Shown in pieces: positions 12,801-27,800 of a stretch of 64,000 nt of DNA; within the stretch, counting starts at the first letter, position 1; each line of letters starts with the position of its first letter. Source of the DNA: Vespa crabro (Eukaryota > Arthropoda > Insecta > Hymenoptera > Vespidae); NCBI RefSeq assembly GCF_910589235.1, contig NC_060969.1, positions 1,466,001 to 1,530,000 on the forward strand, given 5' to 3'. The translations under genes and the position numbers were made by a program. The notes under the pieces are model-generated. The model did no database searches. It was not told the DNA's origin and was given only the letters and a program-made list of their open reading frames with translations.

Positions 12801-15800
12801 CCTTGTGGACCGAATTCTGAATGTCGTAATATTGGTGATTTACCATCATGCTCTTGTATGCAAGATTATATCGGCAGTCCACCAAATTGTCGTGCTGAAT
12901 GCACTATTCACTCAGATTGTTCCACTGATAAAGCTTGTATCAGACAAAAATGTAAAGATCCTTGTCCAGGATCATGTGGAAATAATGCAGAATGTAACGT
13001 TTTTAATCATATTCCAGCATGTAGTTGTTTACATGGATTTACTGGAGATCCATATACCAATTGTTATCCAAAGATTACATCATGTAAGGATAATTCGATA
13101 TTATTATTCATCAAACAAAATTAATTAATTTGATTGTATTTCTATTATATACTTCGATATTTTTTATTATAGCAAATGAGCAACCTCCTGAGGATAAATG
13201 CAATCCTTCACCATGTGGAGCGAACGCAAAATGTGATGATGGTGTCTGCTCATGTTTATCTGAATTTAGTGGTAATCCTTATATCGCGTGTCGTCCAGAA
13301 TGTGTTTTAAATACAGATTGTCCTACGGATAAAGCATGTGTACGCAACAAATGTGTCAATCCTTGTATCGGTACATGTGGACAAAATGCTATTTGTACAG
13401 TTTTCAATCACATCCCTATGTGCAGTTGTATACCTAACACAAGTGGAAATGCATTTGTCATCTGCCTACCTATTAAAGGTAGATTTCCCCCTACGTTTCT
13501 TTTGATCGAGAAGACTGTATGTTCACTCGCTAATATTTTTGATATCTTACATTTTTAGAACCTACAGTATCACATAATCCATGTAACCCATCACCGTGTG
13601 GTCCAAATAGTTATTGTCGAACTATAAATACGCAAGCAGTTTGTTCTTGTATTGCTGGATATAAAGGAAGTCCACCATCATGTCGACCAGAATGTATTGT
13701 CAGTTCTGATTGTGATAAAGATAAAGCTTGCAGTAATCTGCAATGTATTAACCCTTGCATAGGTACATGCGGGGTTGGTGCACAATGCCGTGTTGTAAAT
13801 CATAACCCCATTTGTAGCTGTCTTCCAAATTTATCTGGTGATCCATTCGTAAGATGCGATCCAATATGTAAGATATTTTTATATTTCGTTTTGTTAATTA
13901 GTAAAGGTAATGGTAATCAAATTATTAGTACAATGTTACATATATTTTAGTGGAGACACCTTCAATTTTCATAAATCCATGTAAACCATCGCCATGTGGT
14001 CTAAATGCTTTATGTCAAGTAATAAATAATTCTTCATCTTGTGCCTGCATGGAAGAATATATAGGGTCTCCACCAAATTGTCGTCCTGAATGCATTAGCA
14101 ATGCGGAATGCTCGAGTCGATTAGCTTGTATAAATCAGAAATGTAAAGATCCTTGCCCTGGTTCTTGTGGACCAAATACAGAATGTCGAGTTGTAAGTCA
14201 TACACCAATGTGTGCTTGTTCTGAGGGTTATACTGGAGATCCTTTCACAGAATGTAACATAAAACCACGTAAGAAATTGATATTTAATTACGATTTTTAT
14301 AGTATTCACATAAGTATGTATAACTTTATAGACAAACTTTGTCTTTAGTTATTCCTACTTCCCCCTGCACGCCATCTCCGTGTGGCCCGAATGCCATTTG
14401 TAAGGAACAAAACGGTGTTGGCTCGTGTACATGTTTACCAGAATTTATTGGCAATCCATATGAAGGATGTCGACCGGAGTGTCTAATTAATTCTGATTGT
14501 CCATCAAATCTTGGTTGCATACGATCTAAATGTCAAAACCCATGTCCTGGAACATGCGGACCAAATTCTAATTGTCAAGTTATAAATCATTTACCTACTT
14601 GCACTTGCGTTCCTGGATTTACTGGAGATCCATTCCGTTATTGTCAACAGATTCAAGAAAAGGGTAATATATTTACTATAGGATTTAGTTTAATTTAAAT
14701 ATTTATAAATAATTAACAACTAAAAATTAGAAAATTTTATAAAATATTACATAATTTGCTATTTTGATTTATAGAAGAAGATCATACAAATCCATGTGAT
14801 CCAAATCCTTGTGGTCCAAATAGTCAATGTCGTGTTAGTTCAAGCAATGTTGTTTGCTCCTGTCTTCCTGAATATAGTGGAACCCCACCCTCATGTCGCC
14901 CGGAATGTGTTATGAGCTCCGAATGTCCTTCCAATAAAGCTTGCGTAAATAAAAAATGCATAAATCCGTGTGTTCAAGCATGTGGACAAAATACAGATTG
15001 TTCTGTTATCAATCACAATCCTATCTGTACATGTAAAAGTGGACTTACCGGCGATCCCTTAACAAAATGTTTCCCTAATTTACGTAAGTTTAATAACTGA
15101 AAGTTATTCAAAATTATATTAGAGTTAAATCTTTGAATTCAAACATATAACTGATCTATTTTTTTTAGCTTTGTCACCTATCTTACCTATGAACCCATGT
15201 ATACCATCGCCATGTGGACCATATTCTGAATGTCGAAACAATGGTGGAATTCCTTCTTGCTCATGTTTATCTGCATACATTGGCAGTCCACCTTATTGTC
15301 GACCAGAATGTGTTATAAATGCTGATTGTCCTAGCGATAAATCATGCATAAGGGAAAAATGTTTAGATCCATGTCCTGGCTCTTGTGGTACACTTGCCCA
15401 GTGTTCAGTTTTCAATCATATTCCAATTTGCACTTGTCTAGATGGTTATACAGGAGATCCATTCAGTAGTTGTGTATTGCAACCATCGACACGTAAGAAT
15501 TATATGTTGTACAAAATAACCCGTATTTTATTAACTTCATATCGAATACATGTAATTATCTTATTGTAGCTAATATACCAGTCGACTTGTGTAATCCTTC
15601 ACCATGTGGTCCGAATACGGACTGTAATGAAGGCAAATGTACTTGTTTGCTAGAATATAAAGGAGATCCTTACGTGGGCTGCCGACCTGAATGTGTTCTT
15701 AATACAGATTGTCCTTTGGATAATGCATGTTTGAAAAATAAATGTGTCGATCCTTGCGTTGGTACTTGTGGTCAGAATGCACTTTGTAATACTTATAATC

Positions 15801-18800
15801 ATATACCAATGTGTACTTGTCCTATTGGTATGACAGGGAACGCGTTTTTATCATGTTTACCATTCAGAGGTAAGCATAAATTTGATCCTTATTTAATTAC
15901 AAATTTATGAAAGTATTCTCTTCAAAAATTTTTCAATATCTTTTTTGTAAATAGATCCTGTTGTAACTAATCCTTGTAATCCAACACCTTGTGGACCGAA
16001 TAGTCAGTGTCGAGAAATCAATGGTCAGGCAGTTTGTACTTGTCTTCCTGACTTTTTAGGAAGTCCGCCTACATGTAGGCCAGAATGTATAACTAGTACA
16101 GATTGTAATCCAAATGAAGCATGTATTAATCAAAAGTGTAGAAATCCTTGCGTTGGTACTTGCGGTATTAAAGCTATTTGTCAAGTGGTAAATCACAATC
16201 CAATTTGTAGTTGTCCAACTAGTTTAAGCGGTGATCCGTTCGTCAGATGTATACCAAAACGTAAGCTCTTTACATTTTTTGTTTTTTGATTTTATTTTAT
16301 TATTAATTGAATCAATAACACGAAAAGGAAGAGAAAATTATTCCAATGTTAAATTTTAGCTGAAACACCATTGGTACAAAAAAATCCATGCACACCATCT
16401 CCTTGTGGTCCAAATGCTCAGTGTCAAGTAATCAATGACACACCATCATGTTCCTGTTTGCCAGAATTTGTCGGTACACCTCCAAATTGTAGACCAGAAT
16501 GTGTGAGCAATAATGAATGCAGTAATAATCTTGCATGTATCAATCAAAAGTGCAAAGATCCTTGTCTTGGATTATGTGGAACTAATTCCGAATGTCGTAC
16601 AGTATCACATACACCAATGTGTACTTGTACTGTCGGTTATACCGGCGATCCTTTCACTCAATGTATCAATGTTGTAGAACCACGTAAGGATTATGAATAT
16701 TCTTTCTAACTTTTTTAATGAGTGTATAAAGAATTTTTTCTGAAAGGGATTTCAACTTTCACAGATATACCAATGTATATGCCACAAGTGTGTGTTCCAT
16801 CTCCATGTGGAGCTAATGCGATTTGTAAAGAGAGAAATGGAGTAGGTTCTTGTATTTGTTTATCAGATTATATCGGTAATCCTTATGAAGGCTGTCGTCC
16901 AGAATGTACTATTAATTCAGATTGCATACCAAGCAAAGCATGTGTTCAATCACGTTGTCAAGATCCTTGCCCTGGTACTTGTGGTCAGAATGCTATTTGT
17001 CAAGTTGTTAATCATATAGCAATATGTACATGTATTCCGAAATTTACTGGCGATCCATTCCGATATTGTTCCGAAGAACCTACAACAGGTATAATATAAC
17101 TTGCTTTACAAGATATTAATATATTTGATTTATTGTTTTTGTGTAAAATTTACGATCTCATTTCATTTTATTATAATAGAACTTTCATCAGACATAAGTA
17201 ATCCTTGTCAACCATCTCCATGTGGACCGAATAGTATATGTCGAGAAAATAATGGACAAGCAGTTTGTACTTGTTTAGCAGAATATGTTGGTTCTCCACC
17301 CGGATGTAGACCAGAATGTGTTGCGAGTACAGAATGTGCTCTTAATCGTGCATGTGTAAATCGAAAATGTATCGATCCATGTCCAAATTCTTGTGGCAAG
17401 AATGCACTATGTAAAATCATCAATCATAGTCCATTGTGTTCTTGTCAAGCAGGATTTACGGGAGATCCATTTTCAATTTGTTTCCAACTTCCACGTTAGT
17501 ATCAACATAATATTCAGTATAAAAACAAATAGAAATAGATATTTAATATTTTCTTCTTGATATAATAGGACCATTAGAACAATCACAAACACCAGTTCAA
17601 CAAGATCCATGTCTTCCATCACCCTGTGGACCATATTCAGAATGTCGTAGCATTAAGGGAAATCCATCTTGCTCTTGCCTATCTACATTTATTGGCACCC
17701 CACCTAATTGTAGACCTGAATGTACATTACATTCTGAATGTCCTAGTTACCTTGCTTGTATACGTACAAAATGTTCGGACCCTTGTCCAGGTTCATGTGG
17801 AGTTGGAGCTAATTGTGGTGTAGTAAATCATATTCCAATTTGCACTTGTCCCGAAGGATATACTGGTGATCCATTCAGTATTTGTATTCTAAAGCAGTCT
17901 ACACGTAAGATCAAACTCTTTCAATTTTCGATTTACAATTAATTTTATTTTTATCTAGTTAAAATATATTTTCAACAAATCATTAATTTTATATATTTAG
18001 TTGTAGAATCTGTTGATTCCTGTAATCCTACACCATGTGGACCAAATGCAAATTGTTTAAATGGCATTTGTACATGTATATCTGAATACGAAGGTGATCC
18101 ATATATCGGTTGTCGACCAGAATGTATATCAAATACAGAATGTACACGAGAAAAAGCATGTATTCGCAACAAATGTGTCGATCCATGTATAGAAGCATGT
18201 GGTTACAATGCTGAATGTACAGTTATCAATCATGTACCAATGTGCAACTGTCCAACAGGAATGACTGGAAATGCTTTCATTGCTTGCAATCCACAACAGG
18301 GTATAACTTCAATTATATTCTAGTAAAATATATATGAAAAAAAGTTTTCATAAATATTACAAGTTTATACTTATTCTTTTATCATCATTCAATTAGAAAG
18401 TATCTAAAATGTAGTTCTACTTCTTCATTTCATTATTAGATAATACAGTAACTCGTCCTTGCATACCTTCTCCATGCGGACCTAATAGTCAATGTCAAGA
18501 AGTAAATGGAGTAGCCGTTTGCAAATGTTTATCAAATTATATTGGAAATCCACCAACGTGTCGTCCAGAATGTACACTTAGTTCTGATTGCGATCAAACT
18601 AAAGCTTGTATTAATCAAAAATGTAAAGATCCATGTCCAGGTTCATGTGGATTAAAAGCTGAATGTTCGGTCGTAAATCATAATCCGATCTGTACTTGTC
18701 GTCAGGGTTATACTGGCGATCCATTCACTGCATGTAGCGTAATAGGTAAGAATCACTTTCATCATGATTCCAAATTATTGTTGTCATGAAAAATAATTAC

Positions 18801-21800
18801 TATTCAAATTGAAATTCACTTTTACAAATAATGTCTTTTGAATTTTTTTTGCAGTTGAAATACCTTCTGCACCTATTAATCCTTGCTATCCGTCTCCATG
18901 TGGTTTAAATACTCAATGCCAAGTTATAAATCAAACACCCTCTTGTTCTTGTTTACCTGAATTTTTGGGAGCACCACCTAAATGTCGACCGGAATGTACT
19001 ACAAATAGTGATTGCCCAAGCCGACTTTCATGTATTAACAGGAAATGTAAAGATCCCTGTCCCGGTTTATGCGGTGCAAATGCAGAGTGTTATGTCAATA
19101 ATCATATATCTACTTGTACATGTAGTTCTGGATTTACTGGAGATCCATTCCTTCAATGTACACTAATTTCAAGTAAGTTAGGTTTCACGAATGGTACAAT
19201 AATCATCTTACCTATTATAACAATATATTGATTTCTATTCTTTAGTCATAGAACCAATAGTATCACCATGTACACCATCACCTTGTGGAGCAAACGCAAT
19301 ATGCAAAGAACAATCAGGAGTAGGTTCTTGTACTTGTTTGTTAGATTATATAGGCAATCCATACGAAGGCTGTAGACCCGAATGCGTTATGAATTCAGAT
19401 TGCCCTGCAAATCGTGCTTGTATACGGTCTAAATGTCAAGATCCTTGTCCTGGTGCATGTGGTAAAAATTCACTTTGTCAAGTTATTAATCATGCTCCAA
19501 CTTGTATATGTATACAAGGATACACAGGCGATCCATTCCGTTTCTGTAGTCTTATTACAGAATATCGTAAGAATCTTTTTGTTTCTTAACAAATTTTTTA
19601 GCTTTTTTAATAGTTTTTTATAAAACAATTATTCAATTTTTAGCTGTAATTGAGAAAGATGATCCTTGCAATCTATCTCCTTGTGGACCAAATAGTGAAT
19701 GTCGTAAAAATGATAATCAGGCAGTTTGCTCATGTCTTCCAAATTATATTGGTACTCCACCAGGTTGTAGACCTGAGTGTATAGTGAGTACAGAATGCCC
19801 GTTGAATAAAGCTTGTGTCAAACAAAAATGTATTGATCCTTGTCCAGATCTATGCGGCATTAACACTGATTGTAGAGTTATCAATCATAGTCCAATTTGC
19901 ATTTGCAAAAATGGTTATACAGGAGATCCTTTTACCGCTTGCTTCTATTTAACTGGTACATACCATGTTCTATATTTGGAAAATACATATTATATGTATA
20001 TCCTTCTATTGAAATGTGCAATTTGATTATAGTTCCACCAGAAAAAATACCAGATGTTCAACAGGATCCTTGCTTACCATCACCATGTGGTCCTAATTCT
20101 TTATGCCAGCCTGTTGGTCAAATACCTTCTTGTACTTGTTTACCAAATTATTTTGGTAGTCCACCAAATTGTCGACCCGAATGTACAATTAATTCAGAAT
20201 GTCCCAGTAACAAAGCATGTATACAAAATAAATGCATTGATCCATGTCCAGGATCTTGTGGGTTTAATGCCCAATGTACAATATTCAATCATTTACCAAT
20301 ATGTTCGTGTTTTGATGGATATACGGGTGATCCATTTGATAATTGTCATCAGCAGCCATTAAGTAAGCAATTTATACTATTATATTGAAAAAAAATATTA
20401 TTTTTCTATTAACATAGAAAAAAGTCACATATACATTTTATTTATTTTATATATTTAATTTCTAATCAACGAATTTTTATCTTTAGCACAATCGGATGAA
20501 ATAGATGCCTGTAATCCATCCCCTTGTGGTATTAATACACAATGTGAAAATGGTATCTGTTCTTGTTTATCTGAATATTTCGGTGACCCTACAATAGGGT
20601 GTCGTCCAGAATGTGTTCTCAATTCAGATTGTGCTCGTGACAAAGCCTGTATTAATAACAAATGTAAAGATCCTTGTATAGGAACCTGTGTAAGCAATGC
20701 ATTATGTAACGTCATCAATCATATTCCAATGTGTAGTTGTCCAGTAAATTATGAAGGAAACGCTTTTGTATATTGTCATTCCGTTCAAGGTATTTATAAC
20801 AAAATTAGAAGTGTATGTTAATGTTTTTGAAATATGTTAAAAGAATTATCCTTATTTATAATCACTACTATCTTATAGCTTCTGTTCTATCTTCACCGTG
20901 TACACCATCACCTTGTGGACCAAATAGTCAATGTCGTACTAGTAATGGTCAGGCAATATGTAGTTGTGTTTCTGGTTATATTGGAACTCCGCCTATGTGT
21001 AGACCTGAATGTATAGTTAGTACGGAATGTCCTCCTAATGAGGCATGTACAAATCAAAAATGTAGAAATCCTTGTATTGGAAGTTGTGGTGTTGCTGCTA
21101 AATGTATAGTGAAAAATCATAATCCTGTGTGTTATTGTTCAGACCATCATACAGGAGATCCATTTGTTCAATGTAGTCCAATACGTAAGATCTATTAGTT
21201 TATTGTCACATAATTTCATTAAAATTGTCTTTATATACCAATACAATTTTCTTATAGCGGAATTACCACCAGTACAATTGAATCATTGTCAACCAACACC
21301 TTGTGGACCAAACAGTATGTGTCAAATAATTAATGATTCGCCATCATGTTCGTGTTTGTTAGATTATATTGGCTCTCCACCACAATGTAGACCTGAATGT
21401 ATCAGCAATAGTGAATGTCTTAGTCATCAGGCATGTATAAATAAAAAATGCAAAGATCCGTGCACTGATTCGTGCGGAATTAATTCAGAATGTCGAACAA
21501 TTAGTCATACTCCAATGTGTTTCTGTCCTATTGGATACACTGGAGATCCTTTTGTACAATGTATTACTAAACCAAGTAAGCCCAAAAAATTTATGGACAT
21601 TTTACAAACTCCTAGAATTTCATGAGATAAAAATATTTATTTTTTGTAGTCGAAGGTGATTCGATGCAAATAAATCCATGTTTACCATCACCATGTGGTC
21701 CTAATGCTGTATGTACTCAGCGAAATAATGCAGGCTCGTGTTCTTGTCTTTCTACTTATACTGGAAATCCATATGAAGGATGTAGACCCGAATGCATCCT

Positions 21801-24800
21801 AAATTCTGATTGTATACAAAGTAAAGCGTGTACCAACTCCAAATGCATAGATCCATGTCCTGGAACATGTGGCACAAATGCAAATTGTAATGTTGTAAAT
21901 CATATTGCAACATGTTCTTGTCTTCCTTCTTATACCGGTGATCCGTACCGACATTGTTTCGTGAAAGAAATGGGTAAAGTTTGATTTTCGTCTTTAATTG
22001 TTTTTTAAATTTAATAATTTTAATATAAAAAATTTACTTTATAAATTTTGTTTATACTTTAGATATTGATATAGACAAAACAAATCCATGCAGTAGTACA
22101 GAATGTGGCCCAAATAGTAAATGTAGAGTGGTTAATGAAGTAGCTGTATGTACTTGTTTGCCAACATATGTAGGTAGACCACCTATGTGTAGACCTGAAT
22201 GTGTCTCGAATTCTGACTGTCCTGCAACTCAATCATGTGTAAAACAAAAGTGTACGAATTTGTGTCCAACCTCCTGTGGATTATATACTAATTGTAGAGT
22301 TATCAATCATGCAGCTTTATGCAACTGTGCTATGGGTTATACTGGTGATCCATTTACAGTTTGTTTCCCGATACCTTGTAAGTAAATTTTACTAATAATA
22401 AGATTTCAATATTTTTTACTTTCTTTAATAATAATTAAAATGCTCTTCTTAGTGACAGTATCTACACAGCAAGATATCGTTCCAAAAGACCCTTGTATTC
22501 CATCTCCATGTGGTCCTTATGCTGAATGTCAAAATATAGGAGGATTACCATCTTGTGCTTGCTTATCGACATACATAGGTAGTCCACCGAACTGTCGACC
22601 AGAATGCACTGCTAATTCTGATTGTTCTTCAAATAATGCTTGTATACAACAAAAGTGTAAAGATCCTTGCCCAGGATCATGTGGTATCATGTCAGAATGT
22701 AAAATTCTCGATCACATTCCAATTTGTTCTTGTGTTAACGGTTACACAGGTGATCCCTTTAGATCCTGTTATCCTCAGGAAAGTAAGTTTTTTTATATTT
22801 CACATGAAATTACATTACATGTAACATATATTCCTATATACATATAATACTTCTTAAAAATGTATCATTACAGCTGAACCACTATACGTTGATCCATGTG
22901 CAACATCTCCATGTGGAGCTAATGCAAAATGTATAGATGGTGCCTGTACTTGTTTAGATGAATATTTCGGTGATCCATATGCTGGTTGTCGTCCAGAATG
23001 CATTTTAAATACTGATTGTGCTTTATCGAAAGCATGTGTACGAAATAAATGCGTTGATCCATGTATTGCTACTTGTGGGCAAAATGCTTTATGCAACATT
23101 TATAATCATGTTCCAATGTGCAGTTGTCCATTGGGAATGTCAGGAAATGCATTTGTATTATGTTTGCCTATCCAAGGTACAATTTTTGCCACATAATACT
23201 TATGGTTCTTTTTTGCATTACTACTTTATTTTGAGTAAATTTTCTTCAATATTTTTCTACAGCACCTTTAGAGAGTGATCCATGCAATCCATCCCCTTGT
23301 GGACCCAATAGTCTTTGTAGACAACATAATATGCATGCCACATGCACTTGCATTAAGGGCTACATAGGTGCACCACCAACTTGTCGACCTGAATGTGTCG
23401 TTAGTTCAGATTGTGCACCGAATGAAGCGTGTAGTAATCAGAAATGTATCGATCCATGTCCTGGAAGTTGTGGTCGCAATACTATTTGCAATGTGATTAA
23501 TCACAATCCTATTTGTTCATGCCTCTCAGGAATGTCTGGTGATCCATTTATTAATTGTTCTCCTATTCGTAAGCATTTTTTCTTAAATTTATTTACATCG
23601 ATTTATTTTCAAAAAGTATATTCAATATTGTTTAATTCAAATTTTTTTTACTAATATCAGCAACGAAGCCTGAAATTCCAATCAATCCATGTTTACCATC
23701 ACCATGTGGTCCAAATGCAAGATGCGAAGTAATCAATGAAAATCCATCATGCTCCTGTTTACCTGAATTCATTGGATCTCCTCCAAATTGTCGTCCAGAA
23801 TGTATTAGTAATTCCGAATGTTCAAGTCGATTGGCATGTATCAATCAGAAATGTAATGATCCTTGTACTAGCTCATGTGGTATTAATGCCATATGTAACG
23901 TAGTCAGTCATACGGCAATGTGTGCATGTTCCATTGGTTACACTGGTGATCCATTTACTCAATGTTCACCAGAAAAATGTAAGATAATAGAATTATTATA
24001 CTACTTCAGTAATTCTGACAAAATTATGTATTAACATCCATTTTATCTTAGTTGATGTACAAACGGATAGACCTACAGCATGTACACCATCTCCATGTGG
24101 TGCAAATGCAATATGTCGTGAGCAACATAATACTGGTTCTTGTACATGCTTATCAAAATATATCGGTAATCCTTATGAAGGATGTAGACCAGAATGTATT
24201 CTCAATTCTGACTGTCCATCAAACAGAGCTTGCATCAACATGAGGTGTAAAGATCCTTGCCCTGGAATGTGTGCTCCAAATGCCAATTGTTATGTGATTA
24301 ATCATGCAGCAACTTGTACTTGTTTTGAACAATATACTGGAGATCCTTTCGTAAATTGCAATCCTTTATTACCTACACGTAAGGCTATCGAGTTTTCGAA
24401 TTTGTACAAATCTTACGAAAATTTTATTCATAGTTCTTCAATTTTAATTCTTTACAGAAACAGATTCTATTGATGCATGTCAATCTAATTTGTGTGGTCC
24501 ATACTCTCAGTGCAAAGAGAGTAATGGACAAGTATCCTGCACTTGTTTACCAACTTATTTAGGCGTACCGCCTAATTGTAGACCAGAATGCACAATTAGT
24601 ACTGATTGCCCAACAAATCAAGCATGTAGGAATAAAAAATGCATTGATCCTTGCCTTGATTCTTGTGGTCTCTATACTACATGTAAAGTAATCAATCACA
24701 ATCCCATATGTTCTTGTAGACCTGGATATACGGGCGATCCATTTACTACCTGCATTTTCTTATCACGTAAGCTAATTAATATTCCAGCATTATTTTAGCT

Positions 24801-27800
24801 ATTAGTAATAATACTCCAACAAATAATATTTTAAAAAACAAACTTTTATCATATATTCATTACTTCTAGCGATGCCATCTTACGAACCTGAAAAAGATCC
24901 TTGTATCCCATCACCATGTGGTCCAAATTCGCAGTGTCGTAACATCAATGGATCTCCATCTTGTTCTTGTATGCAAAATTATATTGGTTTTGCTCCACAG
25001 TGTAGACCTGAGTGCTTAACATCTATTGATTGTGCAAGTAATTTAGCTTGTATACAGCAAAAGTGTCAAGATCCTTGTCCTGGATCTTGTGGTCTTAATG
25101 CTGTTTGCACAGTTCATAATCATTTACCAATTTGCTCATGCTTGGAAAGTTACACAGGAGATCCATTTGTTAGCTGTCAATATAAACCAATATGTAAGAT
25201 ACTCAATGAAATCCTTTTAAAAATACTTTTTTTTATTTATTTATAAATCAATAACGTTAGTATTCTCTAATATAGCGCAAAGTCCATTGGAAAATAATTT
25301 CTGCAGTGCATGTGGTCCTAACAGTGAATGCAAACAAGAAACATGTGTTTGTATATCCGAATATTACGGTGATCCTTACACAGGTTGTCGACCAGAGTGT
25401 GTATTAAGTACAGACTGTGCGATAAATAAGGCTTGCATTCGAAACAAATGTTTAGATCCTTGTCTTCAGACTTGTGGACAAAACGCTATTTGTAATGTTT
25501 TTAATCATATTCCTATGTGTAGTTGTCCATATGGTACAACTGGTAATGCTCTTATTTCATGTCAAACTATCAAAGGTATGAATGTTTTAGTAAAATAATA
25601 TTCATTAATGACGGCCTATACATAATTATTCGTTTTATATTATTAATTCATAGCTCCTCCTGTTAAAACACCGTGTCAACCATCACCATGTGGTCCAAAT
25701 AGTATTTGTCAAACTTTCAATGATCAAGCTATATGCGCTTGCTTACCGAATTATCTCGGAACACCACCATTATGTAGACCAGAATGTACCATAAATTCGG
25801 ACTGTAGAGCAAATCAAGTTTGTAAAAATCAAAAATGTAAAGACCCTTGCCCAGGAACGTGTGGTTTGCAAGCGAAATGTATTGTAGTCAACCATAATCC
25901 AATTTGTTCTTGTCCTGAACGCTATACAGGAAATCCTTTCATCAAATGCGATATTATAAGTAAGCTGTAACCAATTCTTAATCTAACAAAATGAAATACA
26001 AATTTATATACAATATTATAATCAAATAGTCTATAAGTAAAGTAACACTTAAACAACTACATATACTTTCCTACAGACGAAGTTATCATACCAATAGTAA
26101 ATCCTTGTCAACCATCACCATGTGGCCCGTACGCTCTCTGTCAAATTGTCAATGAATTGCCCTCTTGCTCATGCCTTCCTGAATATAAAGGCACACCACC
26201 GAACTGTAAACCTGAGTGCATATCTAATTCTGAATGCCCCGCCAACCAAGTTTGTGTTCAACAAAAGTGTACAAATCCGTGCCCAAGTTTATGCGGTATA
26301 AACGCAGAATGCCATGTTGTCCATCATATTGTACATTGCGTATGCCCGAACAGTTATACCGGGGACCCTTATACTAGCTGTTCATTTATAAGTAAGATCA
26401 TAACTATTTACAAACACAATACTTTTACATAATTAATTCTCATATACAATTTCCGATTGTTGTAGCACATCGTCCAGAACCATCTCCCTGTTCCGGAAAT
26501 ATTTGTGGTACAAACGCTATATGTAAAGAACAGAATAATGTTGGTGTTTGTTATTGCCCACCTGATTATATTGGTAATCCATATGAAGAATGTAGACCCG
26601 CATGTGTTATCAATCCTGATTGCCCATCTAATCGAATGTGTGTACAAAATAAATGTCGAGATCCTTGTCCCGGCATGTGTGGACAAAACGCAGAATGCGC
26701 AGTTGTTAATCACCAACCATTCTGTACTTGTCGTACAGGATACACTGGCGATCCATTCTCTTTCTGTTCTCTTGATAGTAAGTTTAAATTCTATTATTGT
26801 AAAAGATTCCAAGTCAAAAACAATTATTAACTCGTTTATTTATTCCTTAGCATTTATGGAAGAAAAAAATGTTTGTTCTCCGTCACCTTGTGGTCCCAAT
26901 AGCCAATGCAAAGATGTATCTGGACAACCAGTATGTTCCTGTTTACCAACGTACGTTGGTAATCCACCTGGCTGTCGACCTGAATGTGTTGTTAGTTCTG
27001 ATTGTCCATCTCAACTAGCATGCAAGGATCACAAATGTATTAATCCTTGCCCAAGTCCATGTGGATTAAACACGAAATGTATTGTTGTCAATCACAGTCC
27101 AATTTGTAGTTGTGCACCTGGATATAGTGGTAATCCTTTCACAGTGTGCACAACCATACCATGTAAGATCTTTACTAATAATGTGTATATAATATTATAA
27201 CTACATAGAATACTATCTTTATCAATTTTCTTATTTAATTATAATTATTATTTATTTTTATTTATTCGTACATTATTTATTTATTTTTTGTATTGCTTTC
27301 ATCATTTACAGCCATAACAATGCCTGATGTTGTTGAGAAAGACCCTTGTGTGCCATCCCCTTGTGGCCGTTTCTCTCAATGTAAAAACATTGGTAGTACA
27401 CCTGCATGTACATGTTTAGAAACATATATTGGACAACCACCAAATTGTAAACCTGAATGTACCATAAATTCCGAATGCCCAAGCGACAAAGCTTGCTTTG
27501 AAACAAGATGTAGAGATCCCTGTCCAGGTTCATGTGGTTCAGGTGCTATTTGTGCTGTAGTTAATCATATCCCAATGTGTACGTGTCCCACAGGATATAC
27601 CGGAGATCCATTCACACTTTGCCGATTATTACCTGCAACACGTAAGCTTTCAATATATTAAACAAAATTGACATATCATCAAAAATTTAAAAAAAGAATG
27701 GTAATCCTGATTTCCCTTAATTCTTCAGCCACGCCAGTTATACCTGCTGATTTATGTAATCCATCGCCATGTGGTCCAAATGCGAAATGTTCCAATGGTA